In this document: piece by piece, positions 29,135 to 39,023 of the stretch
How positions within the stretch are numbered: position 1 is the stretch's first letter
Layout: each line of letters opens with the position of its first letter
NCBI GenBank assembly: GCA_964369665.1
Contig: CAYJFS010000004.1
Location: forward strand, 45,680 to 109,679
Reading direction: 5' to 3'
DNA length: 64,000 nt
Origin: Bilophila sp964369665
Lineage (GTDB): Bacteria > Desulfobacterota > Desulfovibrionia > Desulfovibrionales > Desulfovibrionaceae
Program-made: the position numbers and the translations under genes
The notes under the pieces: model-generated
What the model was told of the DNA's origin: nothing
Database searches by the model: none
What the model saw: the letters and a program-made list of their open reading frames with translations, nothing else

Positions 29135-29674
29135 TTATATTGGTTTTTGTATTATATAGGTATGTTTTTTTTCAGATACAGTGTATCCTTCATGGCATAG
29201 GAGCCATTTTTTCATAGGTAGTCCACCATCTCCAGAAAATCCTGTAAGGTTTCCATCTCTAGCAATAACCCTATGACATGGAATAATAAATGGCCAAGGG
29301 TTTTTTGACATAATAGAACCTACAGCACGTGCAGCACATGGTCTTCCTGCCTGCTTTGCTAATGAACTATATGTTATTATTGTTCCATAAGGGAGTTTGC
29401 TTAGATCACAAAGAACTTTTTTTTGGAATGAATCTTGTGGAATGATATCCCAAGCTAATGGTAATGATATACATGGTAGAGGAGCTTTTTTTTCATAAGA
29501 TACTATATATTCTTTGAGCTCTTTGCCAAGAGCTGAAGAAGCTTTATTTGGAGTGTTTGTAGTGGTCCATTGAAGGTTTATATAGATAATACTGTTATTT
29601 TTCCAATGGAGTATGAGTGTTATGAATACTCCAGAGACATACTCTTGGATAACAGGTGTATATGTTTTTAACAC
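29135..29674 (-). CDS. ogt: Methylated-DNA--protein-cysteine methyltransferase
   Basis: Repairs O6-methylguanine by transferring the alkyl group to its own cysteine. IIPCHRVIARDGNLTGFSGD is the active-site signature, and GTIITYSSLAKQAGRPCAARAVGSIMSKNP is the DNA-reading helix region. At 179 residues this is an Ogt-type protein without an Ada regulatory domain. It starts four bases after the ispG stop, so the two genes are co-transcribed. Confidence 0.93.
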   Translation of the reverse strand: MLKTYTPVIQEYVSGVFITLILHWKNNSIIYINLQWTTTNTPNKASSALGKELKEYIVSYEKKAPLPCISLPLAWDIIPQDSFQKKVLCDLSKLPYGTIITYSSLAKQAGRPCAARAVGSIMSKNPWPFIIPCHRVIARDGNLTGFSGDGGLPMKKWLLCHEGYTVSEKKHTYIIQKPI

Positions 29675-29678
29675 AAGT

Positions 29679-30758
29679 CTATAATACTTCTTCAGGTTTT
29701 TCTAAAATTTTATCTAATTCTTCCATAAAAGCTTTCATAAGTTCTGATTGCCCTTGAATGGATCGGATAATTTTGCCTTTACGGAAAATAATACCTTTAT
29801 TTCTTCCACCTGCAATACCAATATCTGCTTCTTTTGCTTCACCTGGACCATTTACAACACAACCCATGACAGCAACCTTAATAGGGGCTTTTTCATTTGC
29901 CAGTCGTGCTTCTACTTCTTTTGTAAGACCAAGGTGGTCTATTTCCGTTCGACCACAGCTAGGACAAGCAATAATTTCTGGACCATATCTTCGTAAGTCA
30001 AGAGCACGAAGCATTTCCCATGCAACAGGGATTTCTTCTATAGGATCTTCAGCAAGAGATACTCGAATTGTATCACCAATGCCTTCCCATAGAAGGATAC
30101 CCATACCAATAGAAGATTTTACTGCACCACGCATAAGGGTTCCAACTTCTGTAACACCTAGATGTAGAGGGTAGTCACAGCGTTCTGAAATCATTCTATA
30201 TGCATCGATTGTGTTTAGTGGAGAAGAGGATTTAATAGAGATTTTTATATCATAAAAGTTACGTTCTTCAAGAAGTCGAACATGGTTTAATGCACTTTCA
30301 ACCATAGCATCAGGTGTAGGTCCACCATATTTATCAATAAGTTTTTTTTCTACAGATCCACTATTTACACCAATACGAATGGAAACATTATGTGCTTTTG
30401 CAGCATCAACAACAACATCTACTTTTTTATGGTCACCAATATTTCCAGGATTAATACGTAAGCCATCAATACCAGACTCTAAGGATATAAGAGCTAAACG
30501 GTAATCAAAATGAATATCAGCAATAAGTGGCACAGGTGATTGATCATGGATAGTACGAATTGCTTTTGCAGCTATTTCATCAGGCACTGCTAACCGAACT
30601 ATTTCACAACCTGCAGCATGAAGTTTATCTATTTGGGCTAGTGTAGTTTCTGGATCTCTTGTGTCTGTATTTGTCATACTTTGTACAACAATGGGAGCAT
30701 CACCACCAATAAGAACATTCCCTACACGAACTTGACGGGTTTTTTTTCTTTTAATCAT
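29679..30758 (-). CDS. ispG: 4-hydroxy-3-methylbut-2-en-1-yl diphosphate synthase IspG
   Basis: Penultimate step of the MEP isoprenoid pathway, using a 4Fe-4S cluster. Starts KTRQVRVGNVLIGGDAPI, with VVQSMTNTDTRD and GLRINPGNIG. Cluster cysteines are in IIACPSCGRTEID and VMGCVVNGPGEA. The 359-residue length is normal. Upstream of ogt on the same strand. Confidence 0.96.
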   Translation of the reverse strand: MIKRKKTRQVRVGNVLIGGDAPIVVQSMTNTDTRDPETTLAQIDKLHAAGCEIVRLAVPDEIAAKAIRTIHDQSPVPLIADIHFDYRLALISLESGIDGLRINPGNIGDHKKVDVVVDAAKAHNVSIRIGVNSGSVEKKLIDKYGGPTPDAMVESALNHVRLLEERNFYDIKISIKSSSPLNTIDAYRMISERCDYPLHLGVTEVGTLMRGAVKSSIGMGILLWEGIGDTIRVSLAEDPIEEIPVAWEMLRALDLRRYGPEIIACPSCGRTEIDHLGLTKEVEARLANEKAPIKVAVMGCVVNGPGEAKEADIGIAGGRNKGIIFRKGKIIRSIQGQSELMKAFMEELDKILEKPEEVL

Positions 30759-30807
30759 ACTGTAGAATCCTTCATATTTTGTTGTTAAGGAAAATGAAAT
30801 AGTTCTT

Positions 30808-33800
30808 TCAGTTATTATTTTTTAACACGTGTTCTTGTTGTTCTTCAAAGTTTGAAAATCCTGATTGGTGCAGGGCGTCTTGAATAGTTTCATCCCATGG
30901 CCATGTAGCATAAATAACTGTTTTATGGAAGCATGAACGGAATTTTTTTAACTCAGCTATAAGAGTTTCCTTCTGATTTACTGGTAATTTTTTTTGTAAC
31001 TGGGTATATATATTTTTAATTTCTGTATCATACCATGTTTTAATTTCTTCATTTGTAGCAGAGGTTTTTAAGTTTTTATAGTTGTTTTGTTCAAGTAAAG
31101 TATAAAGATTTTTTTTATGTTGTTGTGATATCCAACAACCAAGTTGAGTAATAGGGATATTAAGTGCTTCAATAGAAGCTATATCTTCTTTAGTTTGTTG
31201 ATATGTATCTGGAACAACAGAAGCAGATGTGATGCCACTAATAGCAACAATGCCACGTAGAATAGGACTATTTGCAACACCTTGACCACAAAATCCTACT
31301 TTTTTCCTATATTTTTGTCCAGTAAAAATCGTGACTAAGATAGCCCAAATAACAGCAGGATCTTCCTCGTCATAGATATGTGAAAGGGCATAGTTATCTC
31401 TATCTGTAGCTAAGACCATCTGTGTCATATCATTTGATCCTATAGAGAAGCCATCGAATTCTTGAATAAACTGTCGAGCAAGAATAGCATTTGAAGGAAG
31501 TTCTGACATAAGGATAATTTTGAGATTGTCTTTACCTGATTCAATCTTATGAACATTTTCAAGATATAGTCGCATTGATCGTGCTTGTTCAATAGTACGT
31601 ACAAATGGAAGCATAAGTTGGAGGTTGGTAGCTCCAAGTGTTGATCGGGCAATTTTAAATGCTTCTATTTCCCAATCATGAATATCTCGGGCTACACCAC
31701 GGTAACCAAGCATAGGGTTATCTTCAAAATTTTCAAATAATACACCACCTAGAAGGTTTCTATATTCATTTGTTTTAAAGTCTGTTGTCCTATAGATAAT
31801 TGGTTTTCCATAAAAAGCTATGGAAAATAGTGCTAGTCCTTGTGAAAGTGTTTGTATATAATGTTCACGACCTGTTTTATGACCGCAATTACGAATTAAT
31901 GCTCCAATGTTAGTAGAAATGGACTGAAGATTTTTTATCTCCTGTGTAAAGCCAAATTTTTTCCCTATACTTTTCCTTGTTTCTTCTATTTGATGCAGTG
32001 TTTTTTGTATAACTGGGTTTTGTGCTGCATCTGCTGCAAAGATAGTTATTTCTTTTTCAAATTTTTCACGTTGTTTTTTTGATTGTGGTGTGCTGTCTTG
32101 AAGATGACATAGTTGTTTTTCATACCCCATGATGATTTTGACATGTTCAGTAAGGTTTGTAGATACTTTTAATGTTGGTAGTGCATGTGAGCATTGTTCA
32201 ACAAGCAAAGAAAGTTTTTTTTCTAATTCTTTTATTTGAGTATTATTTTCCTTTTGCTCTTTTGAGCTGCAATGTATATTTTTTTTGTTCAGATGCCCTA
32301 TCTCTTCAAGATAGCCAGAAATATATCCTACATGCTCATAAAGTTCTAAATCTATATCTATAAGTCCAGACTGTATTTGTTCTTGCATGGTTATGCGAAA
32401 ACGTTGTTCAACTTCTTGAATTTTTTCTTGAATGATTGTCTCAAGAGTTCCATCATCAAATGCTTCAAGTGCAGCAGGGTGGGCACCAATATTACCTAAC
32501 ATAAATTCCGCTCGTAATAAGCCTACTTCAAAGTCTGGAATATTCCTGAGTCGAGAAAGAAATAATGCCTGGTTGATATCTGCTAAGACAAGCCCCACTT
32601 TAGTTTTTGTTTTTGGTATATTAGCTACATTAATTTCTCCACCAGCTTCATATAGTGGAAGAAGACCTTTATAGATACGTCCACGAGTGCCATCAACTGT
32701 TATGTTAAGTCCATCAAGAGCTTTTATTGCAGAAGAGTTTTGGATACCTATGACTGCTGGTATACCTAATTCTCTAGAAGTAATTGCTGCATGACTTGTG
32801 TCACCTCCAACATTAGCAAGAATAGCAGAAGCAACACGCATACCTGGAACCATATCTGGATCTGTACGATCTGCTGCAAGAATATCGCCTTTTTGTATTT
32901 TATTTAGTTCAAGCGCAGAACGAAGAAAACATACTTTTCCTTTTCCTGCACCACATGAAGCTCCATTGCCTTCAAGGATAATTTCTGCTGCTGCTGCTGC
33001 ATTTGGTTCTACTTCAGAGCGGCGCATGAATATGGTATGAGGAGCATGAGCAAGTTCTTCATTCCAACGTGTTTCAGGTCGTGCTTGAACAAACCAAATA
33101 TTACCCTTTGCATCAATACAAAACTCTGTATCCATAATGATGTTATCATATGTTTTACTAATAACACGTACACCTTTAGCTACTTGTTCAGCTTGAGTTA
33201 TAGAAATTGCCCATGTAATAGCATCTTGTTCAGGTACAAGTATTTTTTTTGTCCCACCATGTTCATTATAGATAATTTTAACGGCTTTATTACCCATAAA
33301 GCGTAAAACAATTTCGTTACCATCATTTTTTTGATAAACATAGAGTTTATCTGGAGTCACCATACCACCAACTACAGCCTCACCAAGACCATAACTTACA
33401 TCAATACTTACAAGGTCATTATGATCTGTACCCCTAAAACCTGTTGCTGTATCAGCACTAAATGCTGTTCCAGAAACAACTGGGTTTACCATACGCATGA
33501 TACAAACAGAGAGAGATGTGTTTTCAATACCCCATTCTTTTTTTGCTTGGAGAGAGTAACTTTCATTACCTGTTTGTTCAGATTTTAATAAAGCATCAAT
33601 GATAGATTCACGGCGATAAATCATTGAACGTAAATTATATGCAGAAGCACAGTTCCAATGATAAGCTTGGATAACAGCATCTTCACCTACCATATTTAAG
33701 TATGTATCTTGTAGGCCTGCAAAAGCTTTTTTGTGAGAATCTTCACCTGCAGCTGAAGAGCGTACTGCTACAGGAATATTTTCTTCTTCTGCTTCTTTAC

Positions 33801-34362
33801 AGATATCGTGGTATGCTTGCTGTATAGCTTCTTTAACTTTGAGAGGAAGTGAAACAGAAAGAATGGCTACTTGTACAAGAATTGAGCGTTTTCGAAGGCG
33901 ATCAATATCTTCTTGGGATGAAGAAAATCCTTCTACAACATGCTCAATAAAAGTACGAAGACGAATAAGAGGTGGTTGAGATTTTTTTTGTAATGTTTCA
34001 TGAATAGTTATTGCAACACGGCGGACAAATTTTTGAAGAAATTCATAGTCTTCTGTAACACTTGGTTCAGACCAGTCAATAGAGGCATACTCTGTTTCAA
34101 CTGTTTCACGGATAACAGCTGCACAGACTTTAGATTCATCAAGTATTTGGTGGAAAGCTTTAGAAGATATAGCCCTAAATTGTGGTATTTTTATGTCATG
34201 TATTTGACTTAGTATGGCTGTGTTATAGTTTTTACCTCCTACAAGCAGTTCTGCTTCTTGCCCTATAGTAACAATATCTGAGCCTGTTAATATAAGCTTG
34301 TCTATAAGGTGTTCTATAGGAGGTATTTTTTTTGAATTATTATTTAAAAGGTTTTTATGCAT
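30808..34362 (-). CDS. Phosphoenolpyruvate synthase/PPDK-like protein, unusually large
   Basis: Domain order: ATP-grasp (SYGLGEAVVGGMVTPDKLYVY, PVAVRSSAAGEDS at about residues 205-350), phosphohistidine domain (GGDTSHAAITSRELGIPAVIG, active histidine near 523) and PEP/pyruvate barrel (RNLLGGVLFENFEDNPMLGYRG, IGSNDMTQMVLATDRD, FCGQG). At 1184 residues it exceeds PpsA (about 790). Much of the excess lies at roughly 640-835, inside the barrel region after GLLRAEFMLGN, and is helical, coiled-coil-like and low in conservation. Gluconeogenic PEP synthesis is likely but the insert could change the role. Confidence 0.85.
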   Translation of the reverse strand: MHKNLLNNNSKKIPPIEHLIDKLILTGSDIVTIGQEAELLVGGKNYNTAILSQIHDIKIPQFRAISSKAFHQILDESKVCAAVIRETVETEYASIDWSEPSVTEDYEFLQKFVRRVAITIHETLQKKSQPPLIRLRTFIEHVVEGFSSSQEDIDRLRKRSILVQVAILSVSLPLKVKEAIQQAYHDICKEAEEENIPVAVRSSAAGEDSHKKAFAGLQDTYLNMVGEDAVIQAYHWNCASAYNLRSMIYRRESIIDALLKSEQTGNESYSLQAKKEWGIENTSLSVCIMRMVNPVVSGTAFSADTATGFRGTDHNDLVSIDVSYGLGEAVVGGMVTPDKLYVYQKNDGNEIVLRFMGNKAVKIIYNEHGGTKKILVPEQDAITWAISITQAEQVAKGVRVISKTYDNIIMDTEFCIDAKGNIWFVQARPETRWNEELAHAPHTIFMRRSEVEPNAAAAAEIILEGNGASCGAGKGKVCFLRSALELNKIQKGDILAADRTDPDMVPGMRVASAILANVGGDTSHAAITSRELGIPAVIGIQNSSAIKALDGLNITVDGTRGRIYKGLLPLYEAGGEINVANIPKTKTKVGLVLADINQALFLSRLRNIPDFEVGLLRAEFMLGNIGAHPAALEAFDDGTLETIIQEKIQEVEQRFRITMQEQIQSGLIDIDLELYEHVGYISGYLEEIGHLNKKNIHCSSKEQKENNTQIKELEKKLSLLVEQCSHALPTLKVSTNLTEHVKIIMGYEKQLCHLQDSTPQSKKQREKFEKEITIFAADAAQNPVIQKTLHQIEETRKSIGKKFGFTQEIKNLQSISTNIGALIRNCGHKTGREHYIQTLSQGLALFSIAFYGKPIIYRTTDFKTNEYRNLLGGVLFENFEDNPMLGYRGVARDIHDWEIEAFKIARSTLGATNLQLMLPFVRTIEQARSMRLYLENVHKIESGKDNLKIILMSELPSNAILARQFIQEFDGFSIGSNDMTQMVLATDRDNYALSHIYDEEDPAVIWAILVTIFTGQKYRKKVGFCGQGVANSPILRGIVAISGITSASVVPDTYQQTKEDIASIEALNIPITQLGCWISQQHKKNLYTLLEQNNYKNLKTSATNEEIKTWYDTEIKNIYTQLQKKLPVNQKETLIAELKKFRSCFHKTVIYATWPWDETIQDALHQSGFSNFEEQQEHVLKNNN

Positions 34363-34830
34363 GGAATGGATCTCACTATCGTTGTTTCTATTTCTATTAT
34401 ATTATTTAAAGAGAACATTCGTTTTTATATAATTTAATGTATAGTGCTTTTTAAAATAGGTTTTATTGCACATAAATTCATAGATATTTTCAAAATTATG
34501 AACAGATCTTATTATTGCAAGCAATTATAGTAACTCCTTTATTTTTTTAGGCATTATGTTTTAAATCATTAAAAATTTTATGTACAAAATCACTTATTGT
34601 TATGTGTTTATTATACATATTTTTCATTTTTTATGTATAAATACTGTATTACACCTTGTTTTATAATAAATAAAGGATGATATATAGTTTTGTAAGGAAT
34701 GTAAAAATTTGTAGAAGTAATGAAGGTTGAGATATACATGGCCTTTTTTATAATAATAAAGCCACATAATAGATACTTTATAATAAATATAGTATAATTT
34801 TTACCTTGGATATGTGGTCTGTAATATTTA
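34363..34830. other. A+T-rich gap with no supported gene
   Basis: Between the PEP-synthase-like gene and the uncertain small open frame downstream of birA. Short open frames are of random composition. I see no terminator or RNA gene. Confidence 0.35.
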
Positions 34831-35196
34831 TTATGCATAGACAGAGTATTTTTGTTCGAATATGAGGTCTGTAGTAAACATTTTTACTTTATGAGACTGT
34901 ATTTTTAAGTAGTTTGTTTTTATGTATAGTATTGCATAAGAATGTATAAAGTTTTGTATTCTAGTAATGAATGTAGTTTTTAAACATGTTTTTAGCATTA
35001 ATAGAAGAGATACTTTTTTGTAATGTACAAAAGTATTTAGAGACAAGGTGTTTTGGACGTTTGTTGTAGATAGATTTGTTATAGAAATACAGTTTGTTAG
35101 AATTGATTTGTATTGTGTAGAGAAACTATGGTGTGTAACTAATATAGTTTTATTTTGAGTTGCATTTAAGGCTTGTTGAAATGATTTGGAAGACAT
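34831..35196 (-). CDS. Uncertain small open frame downstream of birA
   Basis: A 121-residue frame 29 bases after the birA stop, rich in Lys, Thr, Ser and Asn with no recognised domain. Its composition is what random A+T-rich DNA gives. I list it only because of its length and same-strand position; it may be a decayed gene or not a gene. Confidence 0.22.
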   Translation of the reverse strand: MSSKSFQQALNATQNKTILVTHHSFSTQYKSILTNCISITNLSTTNVQNTLSLNTFVHYKKVSLLLMLKTCLKTTFITRIQNFIHSYAILYIKTNYLKIQSHKVKMFTTDLIFEQKYSVYA

Positions 35197-35225
35197 AGTA
35201 GGTGTGTTGTTTATTTTAGTATATT

Positions 35226-36221
35226 TTATAAAGGATATAAGCTTCCAGAGAGGAATGTTCTATTTTTACTAGAAATAGATAAACATGCTCCACCATTTGT
35301 TTTGTTAATACCTACAAGAGTACCTTTATGATGTTTTTTTTCATGTGCACCATCTTTTATTATAACCTGCTCTTGTTTAAAAGCAAGATAACGTTCAGCA
35401 AAAGTATGCCATAAAGTGGTGTCTTCTTCAAGTTGTTTTGATATATTATACCATAAAAAAAGTTCTCTCACAAGTATGATCCAAATATCAAGAATTTGAT
35501 TTTTTGAATATTGGATATGTAGAGGTTTTGGTAATATTGTAGGTTTTATTATAGGTTTTTGCTGTGTATATTTTGGTGTAGATATTAAATTTATACCAAT
35601 TCCAACAAGTAAAACATCATTATATTCTTCTAAGAGAATACCTCCAACTTTTGCCCATGTGCTTTGTTGTGTTGTACTTGTATGGATAAGCAGGTCATTT
35701 GGCCATTTAAGAAAAATAGGTATGCCCATAGTATTTAAGATATGGGCAATGAATGCACCAAGAGCAGAAGAAGCTGTAGTTTCAATAAAAAGAGGGGATA
35801 GAGGAATTCTAATTGTTGCATAAAGATTACCAGGTGGTGAGGCCCACTGTTTTCCAAGTTGTCCTCTTCCAGTATTCTGACTTGTAACAATAACACTACT
35901 CCATGTAGGGAAAATATTTTTTTTTACAAGAGATAATGCAATATCCATACTGGAACTACATGGACCACATATATAAATAGGTTCAGGTGTTTGAGTTATA
36001 CATTTATCTAAAGAATCAATACTGACTTCTGAATAACATATCTGACTGTTAGGAGTATTTTTTACAGAACTTTCTGATATTTGTGATATAAATTGAGTAT
36101 TATTTAGAATCCTTGATGAAATTTGGTTAAAATAATTTTTATAATCTATGGAGTATGGGTTAAGAGAAAAAGGATGTATAATTCTTATGTTATTTGAAGA
36201 AAGGTTTATAGTAGATTGCAT
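35226..36221 (-). CDS. birA: Biotin--[acetyl-CoA-carboxylase] ligase
   Basis: Attaches biotin to the carboxylase carrier protein. Catalytic block SQNTGRGQLGKQWASPPGNLY, substrate loop FLKWPNDLLI, KVGGILLEEY and VGIGINL are all present; the C-terminal SH3-like domain includes VGINKTNGGACL. The first ~100 residues are not a winged helix and do not resemble known BirA repressor domains, so this is probably a non-regulatory ligase with a diverged lead. Confidence 0.9.
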   Translation of the reverse strand: MQSTINLSSNNIRIIHPFSLNPYSIDYKNYFNQISSRILNNTQFISQISESSVKNTPNSQICYSEVSIDSLDKCITQTPEPIYICGPCSSSMDIALSLVKKNIFPTWSSVIVTSQNTGRGQLGKQWASPPGNLYATIRIPLSPLFIETTASSALGAFIAHILNTMGIPIFLKWPNDLLIHTSTTQQSTWAKVGGILLEEYNDVLLVGIGINLISTPKYTQQKPIIKPTILPKPLHIQYSKNQILDIWIILVRELFLWYNISKQLEEDTTLWHTFAERYLAFKQEQVIIKDGAHEKKHHKGTLVGINKTNGGACLSISSKNRTFLSGSLYPL

Positions 36222-36368
36222 AGATAAGTATTATTTGGTTAAGTTTATGAATATCATATAGATAGTACTGGGTAGATAGTGTTGGGGGTATGTGTTTTAT
36301 TGTGGATAAGTATATATGGTTTATTGTAAAATAGGAGAAAATTAAGGTTATTTATAGACTACGTTAAC

Positions 36369-37346
36369 TTATGTTTTTGGATCTTCTTCTTTAATAATTT
36401 GAAATGCTTTATTAGATTTAACAGTACCTGCTATGCCCCAGTATTTTGTAACACCAGATACTGTACACTCTAGAAGATCTTCAATATCTGTATCAAGAAC
36501 AAGGACATCTCCAGTTTTAAGCCTTAAAAGTTGATTACCAGTAATTTGTGTCCCACCTACACGAACTTTGAGATCAACAGGTGTTTCTAGCAAGCGTTCT
36601 TTTAGTCTGCTCACCCAGATATGGTCAACTTCAAGGCGTTCTGTTTGGAAGCTGGCATGGAGTTTTGAGCGAATAGGTTCAATTGTAGCATATGGAAGAC
36701 AGATTATCATAGAGCCAATAGATGAGTCCAATTCTACTTCAAAACTAATGACAATAACTACATCACTAGGTGGAACAATAGCAGCAAATTGAGGATTGAT
36801 TTCTGAACGTACAAGCTCTAGTTTTACATCATGCACTGGTCTCCAAGATTCTTCCATGTTGTCAAGAGCAATCTTAATAATACGGTCAACAATAACTTGT
36901 TCAATTCGTGTAAACTCTCTACCTTCTATCTTTGGTTGAGAGCCTATACCACCAAAAACATTTTCAACTAAAGCAAAAACAAGACGAGAGTCTATAATAA
37001 TAAGTGCTGTACCTCGCAAAGGGTCCATTTTAAATATATTGATACTGGTAGGTACTGGTAATGAGCGCATAAAGTCGCCAAATTTAGTCATATCAATAGA
37101 TATTGGGTTAAGTTCAACCCTCTTGCGCATAGCATTTGATAAGGCATTTGTACAAAGACGGGCAAAGCGATCATTAACAATTTCTAAGACAGGCATACGC
37201 CCACGAATAATACGATCTTGATTGGCTAGATCAAAAGAGGCAATACCTGAATTATCTTCAGGGATATCTGTCTCACTTTCAATATCTCCACCTGACAAGC
37301 CTCTAAGGAGAGCATCTACTTCATTTTGTTCAAGAACTTTATTCAT
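36369..37346 (-). CDS. fliM: Flagellar motor switch protein FliM
   Basis: Rotor C-ring protein that binds phospho-CheY and sets rotation direction. N-terminal CheY-binding peptide VLEQNEVDALLRGLSGG, middle CheC-like domain with LPVPTSINIFKMDPLRGTALI and VFGGIGSQP, and C-terminal SpoA domain (KVRVGGTQITGNQLLRLKTGDVLVLD). The 325-residue length is normal. It implies the organism is flagellated. No other flagellar gene flanks it here. Confidence 0.96.
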   Translation of the reverse strand: MNKVLEQNEVDALLRGLSGGDIESETDIPEDNSGIASFDLANQDRIIRGRMPVLEIVNDRFARLCTNALSNAMRKRVELNPISIDMTKFGDFMRSLPVPTSINIFKMDPLRGTALIIIDSRLVFALVENVFGGIGSQPKIEGREFTRIEQVIVDRIIKIALDNMEESWRPVHDVKLELVRSEINPQFAAIVPPSDVVIVISFEVELDSSIGSMIICLPYATIEPIRSKLHASFQTERLEVDHIWVSRLKERLLETPVDLKVRVGGTQITGNQLLRLKTGDVLVLDTDIEDLLECTVSGVTKYWGIAGTVKSNKAFQIIKEEDPKT

Positions 37347-37606
37347 AGAGCATACATAACATATGTTTATTGTATATTATATAATAAGAAGTATTTTTTC
37401 ATATAATTTGTAAATATAATTCATAGGATGTAGAAATTGTTATGTATTACTTAAGAATATTTAAATCATAGATATTACTAATATAGATATTTTTTATTTT
37501 TATCTATTTATACATAATATACTATATATGTACAAATTTTTTTATTTATAAGAATTTTATTTTCTATATCATACAGATATATATATGTATAGAGCAGTAT
37601 ATTTGA

Positions 37607-38719
37607 CTATAACAACTCACTATATGGTGTATAAGGAAGGTTAAGAGCAGTGGCAACTCCAGGATAACAACAATGACCATCAATTGTATTAAGTCCATGT
37701 GCAAGAGCCGTGTTTTCTAGACAAGCTTTTTTCCATCCTTTATGAGCAATTTGCTGTATATAAGGTATTGTTGCATTAGTAAGGGCAAATGTAGAGGTTA
37801 TAGGAACTGCTCCAGGCATATTTGTTACAGCATAATGAATAATTTCATGTTTTATAAATGTTGGTTTTTCATGTGTTGTTATTGTATCTATTGTTTCTAC
37901 AGATCCACCTTGGTCTATAGCAACATCAACAATAGCACTTTTAGGTTGCATAGATTTTACCATTTCTTCTGTTACAAGCTTGGGTGCTTTTGCTCCAGGA
38001 ATTAGAACAGAACTAATGAGGAGATCTGTATTTTTTACTGCCATAGAAATATTTGTAGCATTAGAGGTAAGTGTTTGTATTTGTGTACCAAAGATGTCAT
38101 CAAGATAACGAAGTCTATCAATATTTGTATCAAGAATGGATACATTAGCTCCCATACCAATAGCAATTTTAGCGGCATTTGTTCCAACAATACCTCCACC
38201 AATAATTACAACATTAGCAGCACTTACCCCTGTTACGCCGCTTAGTAAAATGCCTTTACCTCCGCTATATTTTGTAAGAATTTGTGCACCAATTTGGACA
38301 GCCATGCGTCCAGCAACTTCAGACATAGGTGCTAATAAAGGTAAGTTGTTATTAAGTTGAACAGTTTCATAAGCAATACCAATAACTTTTTTATCAAGTA
38401 AGGCTTTTGTGAGTAATGGTTCTGGTGCAAGGTGAAGATATGTGAAAAGGATAAGATTTGGACGAAAAAAATGGTATTCTTCAGGTTGAGGTTCTTTTAC
38501 TTTTACAATAAGCTCGGCTCGTTCCCAGATAGATTGTGTTTCATTCAATATAACAGCACCAGAATTTGTGTAGTTTTCATCAGTAATCATACTCCCTAAG
38601 CCTGCTTTGGTTTCAATCAGGATTTTATGACCTTGTTTTACAAGTGTTTGAACATTTGCAGGTGTAATGGCCACACGGTTTTCATGTATTTTAATTTCTT
38701 TTGGAACACCTATAATCAT
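37607..38719 (-). CDS. ald: Alanine dehydrogenase
   Basis: Interconverts L-alanine and pyruvate with NAD. Starts MIIGVPKEIKIHENRVAITPANV; contains KVKEPQPEEY, the NAD loop VVIIGGGIVGTNAAKIAIGMGANV, VDVAIDQGG and HYAVTNMPGAVP. At 370 residues it is full length. With alr (47582) it covers both catabolic and cell-wall uses of alanine. GGATTAT precedes the start. Confidence 0.96.
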   Translation of the reverse strand: MIIGVPKEIKIHENRVAITPANVQTLVKQGHKILIETKAGLGSMITDENYTNSGAVILNETQSIWERAELIVKVKEPQPEEYHFFRPNLILFTYLHLAPEPLLTKALLDKKVIGIAYETVQLNNNLPLLAPMSEVAGRMAVQIGAQILTKYSGGKGILLSGVTGVSAANVVIIGGGIVGTNAAKIAIGMGANVSILDTNIDRLRYLDDIFGTQIQTLTSNATNISMAVKNTDLLISSVLIPGAKAPKLVTEEMVKSMQPKSAIVDVAIDQGGSVETIDTITTHEKPTFIKHEIIHYAVTNMPGAVPITSTFALTNATIPYIQQIAHKGWKKACLENTALAHGLNTIDGHCCYPGVATALNLPYTPYSELL

Positions 38720-39023
38720 GGTATAATCCTTTGATTGTTTATACAGTTATCAATACAAGTACTTTGGTATGAAGTTTTTTGATAAGTGAGGGTTGTATAG
38801 GGGATATATGGTTTTCAGTGTAATAGCAAAGTTAACATATAGTAATCAGTAGTTGTTCATATCATCAATATCTTTAATATATAAGATTGTAACCATTTTT
38901 TCAATAAAAATACTTGAATATAATAGCATAAGTATTTTTTATATTGATAATAACATATTTATGTAATAATAGGCTGTTTATATTATAAATTAACCTCTTA
39001 TTTAAACATAGGTTATGTAGATA
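38720..39023. other. Intergenic region without visible gene
   Basis: A+T-rich gap between ald and the 383-residue unknown gene. No terminator or RNA recognised. Confidence 0.35.

Noticed and set aside
29758..30174. 138-residue plus-strand open frame
   Set aside because: It is a shadow of ispG.
34611..34838. 75-residue minus-strand open frame
   Set aside because: Composition is that of random A+T-rich DNA, with no ribosome-binding site and no family resemblance.
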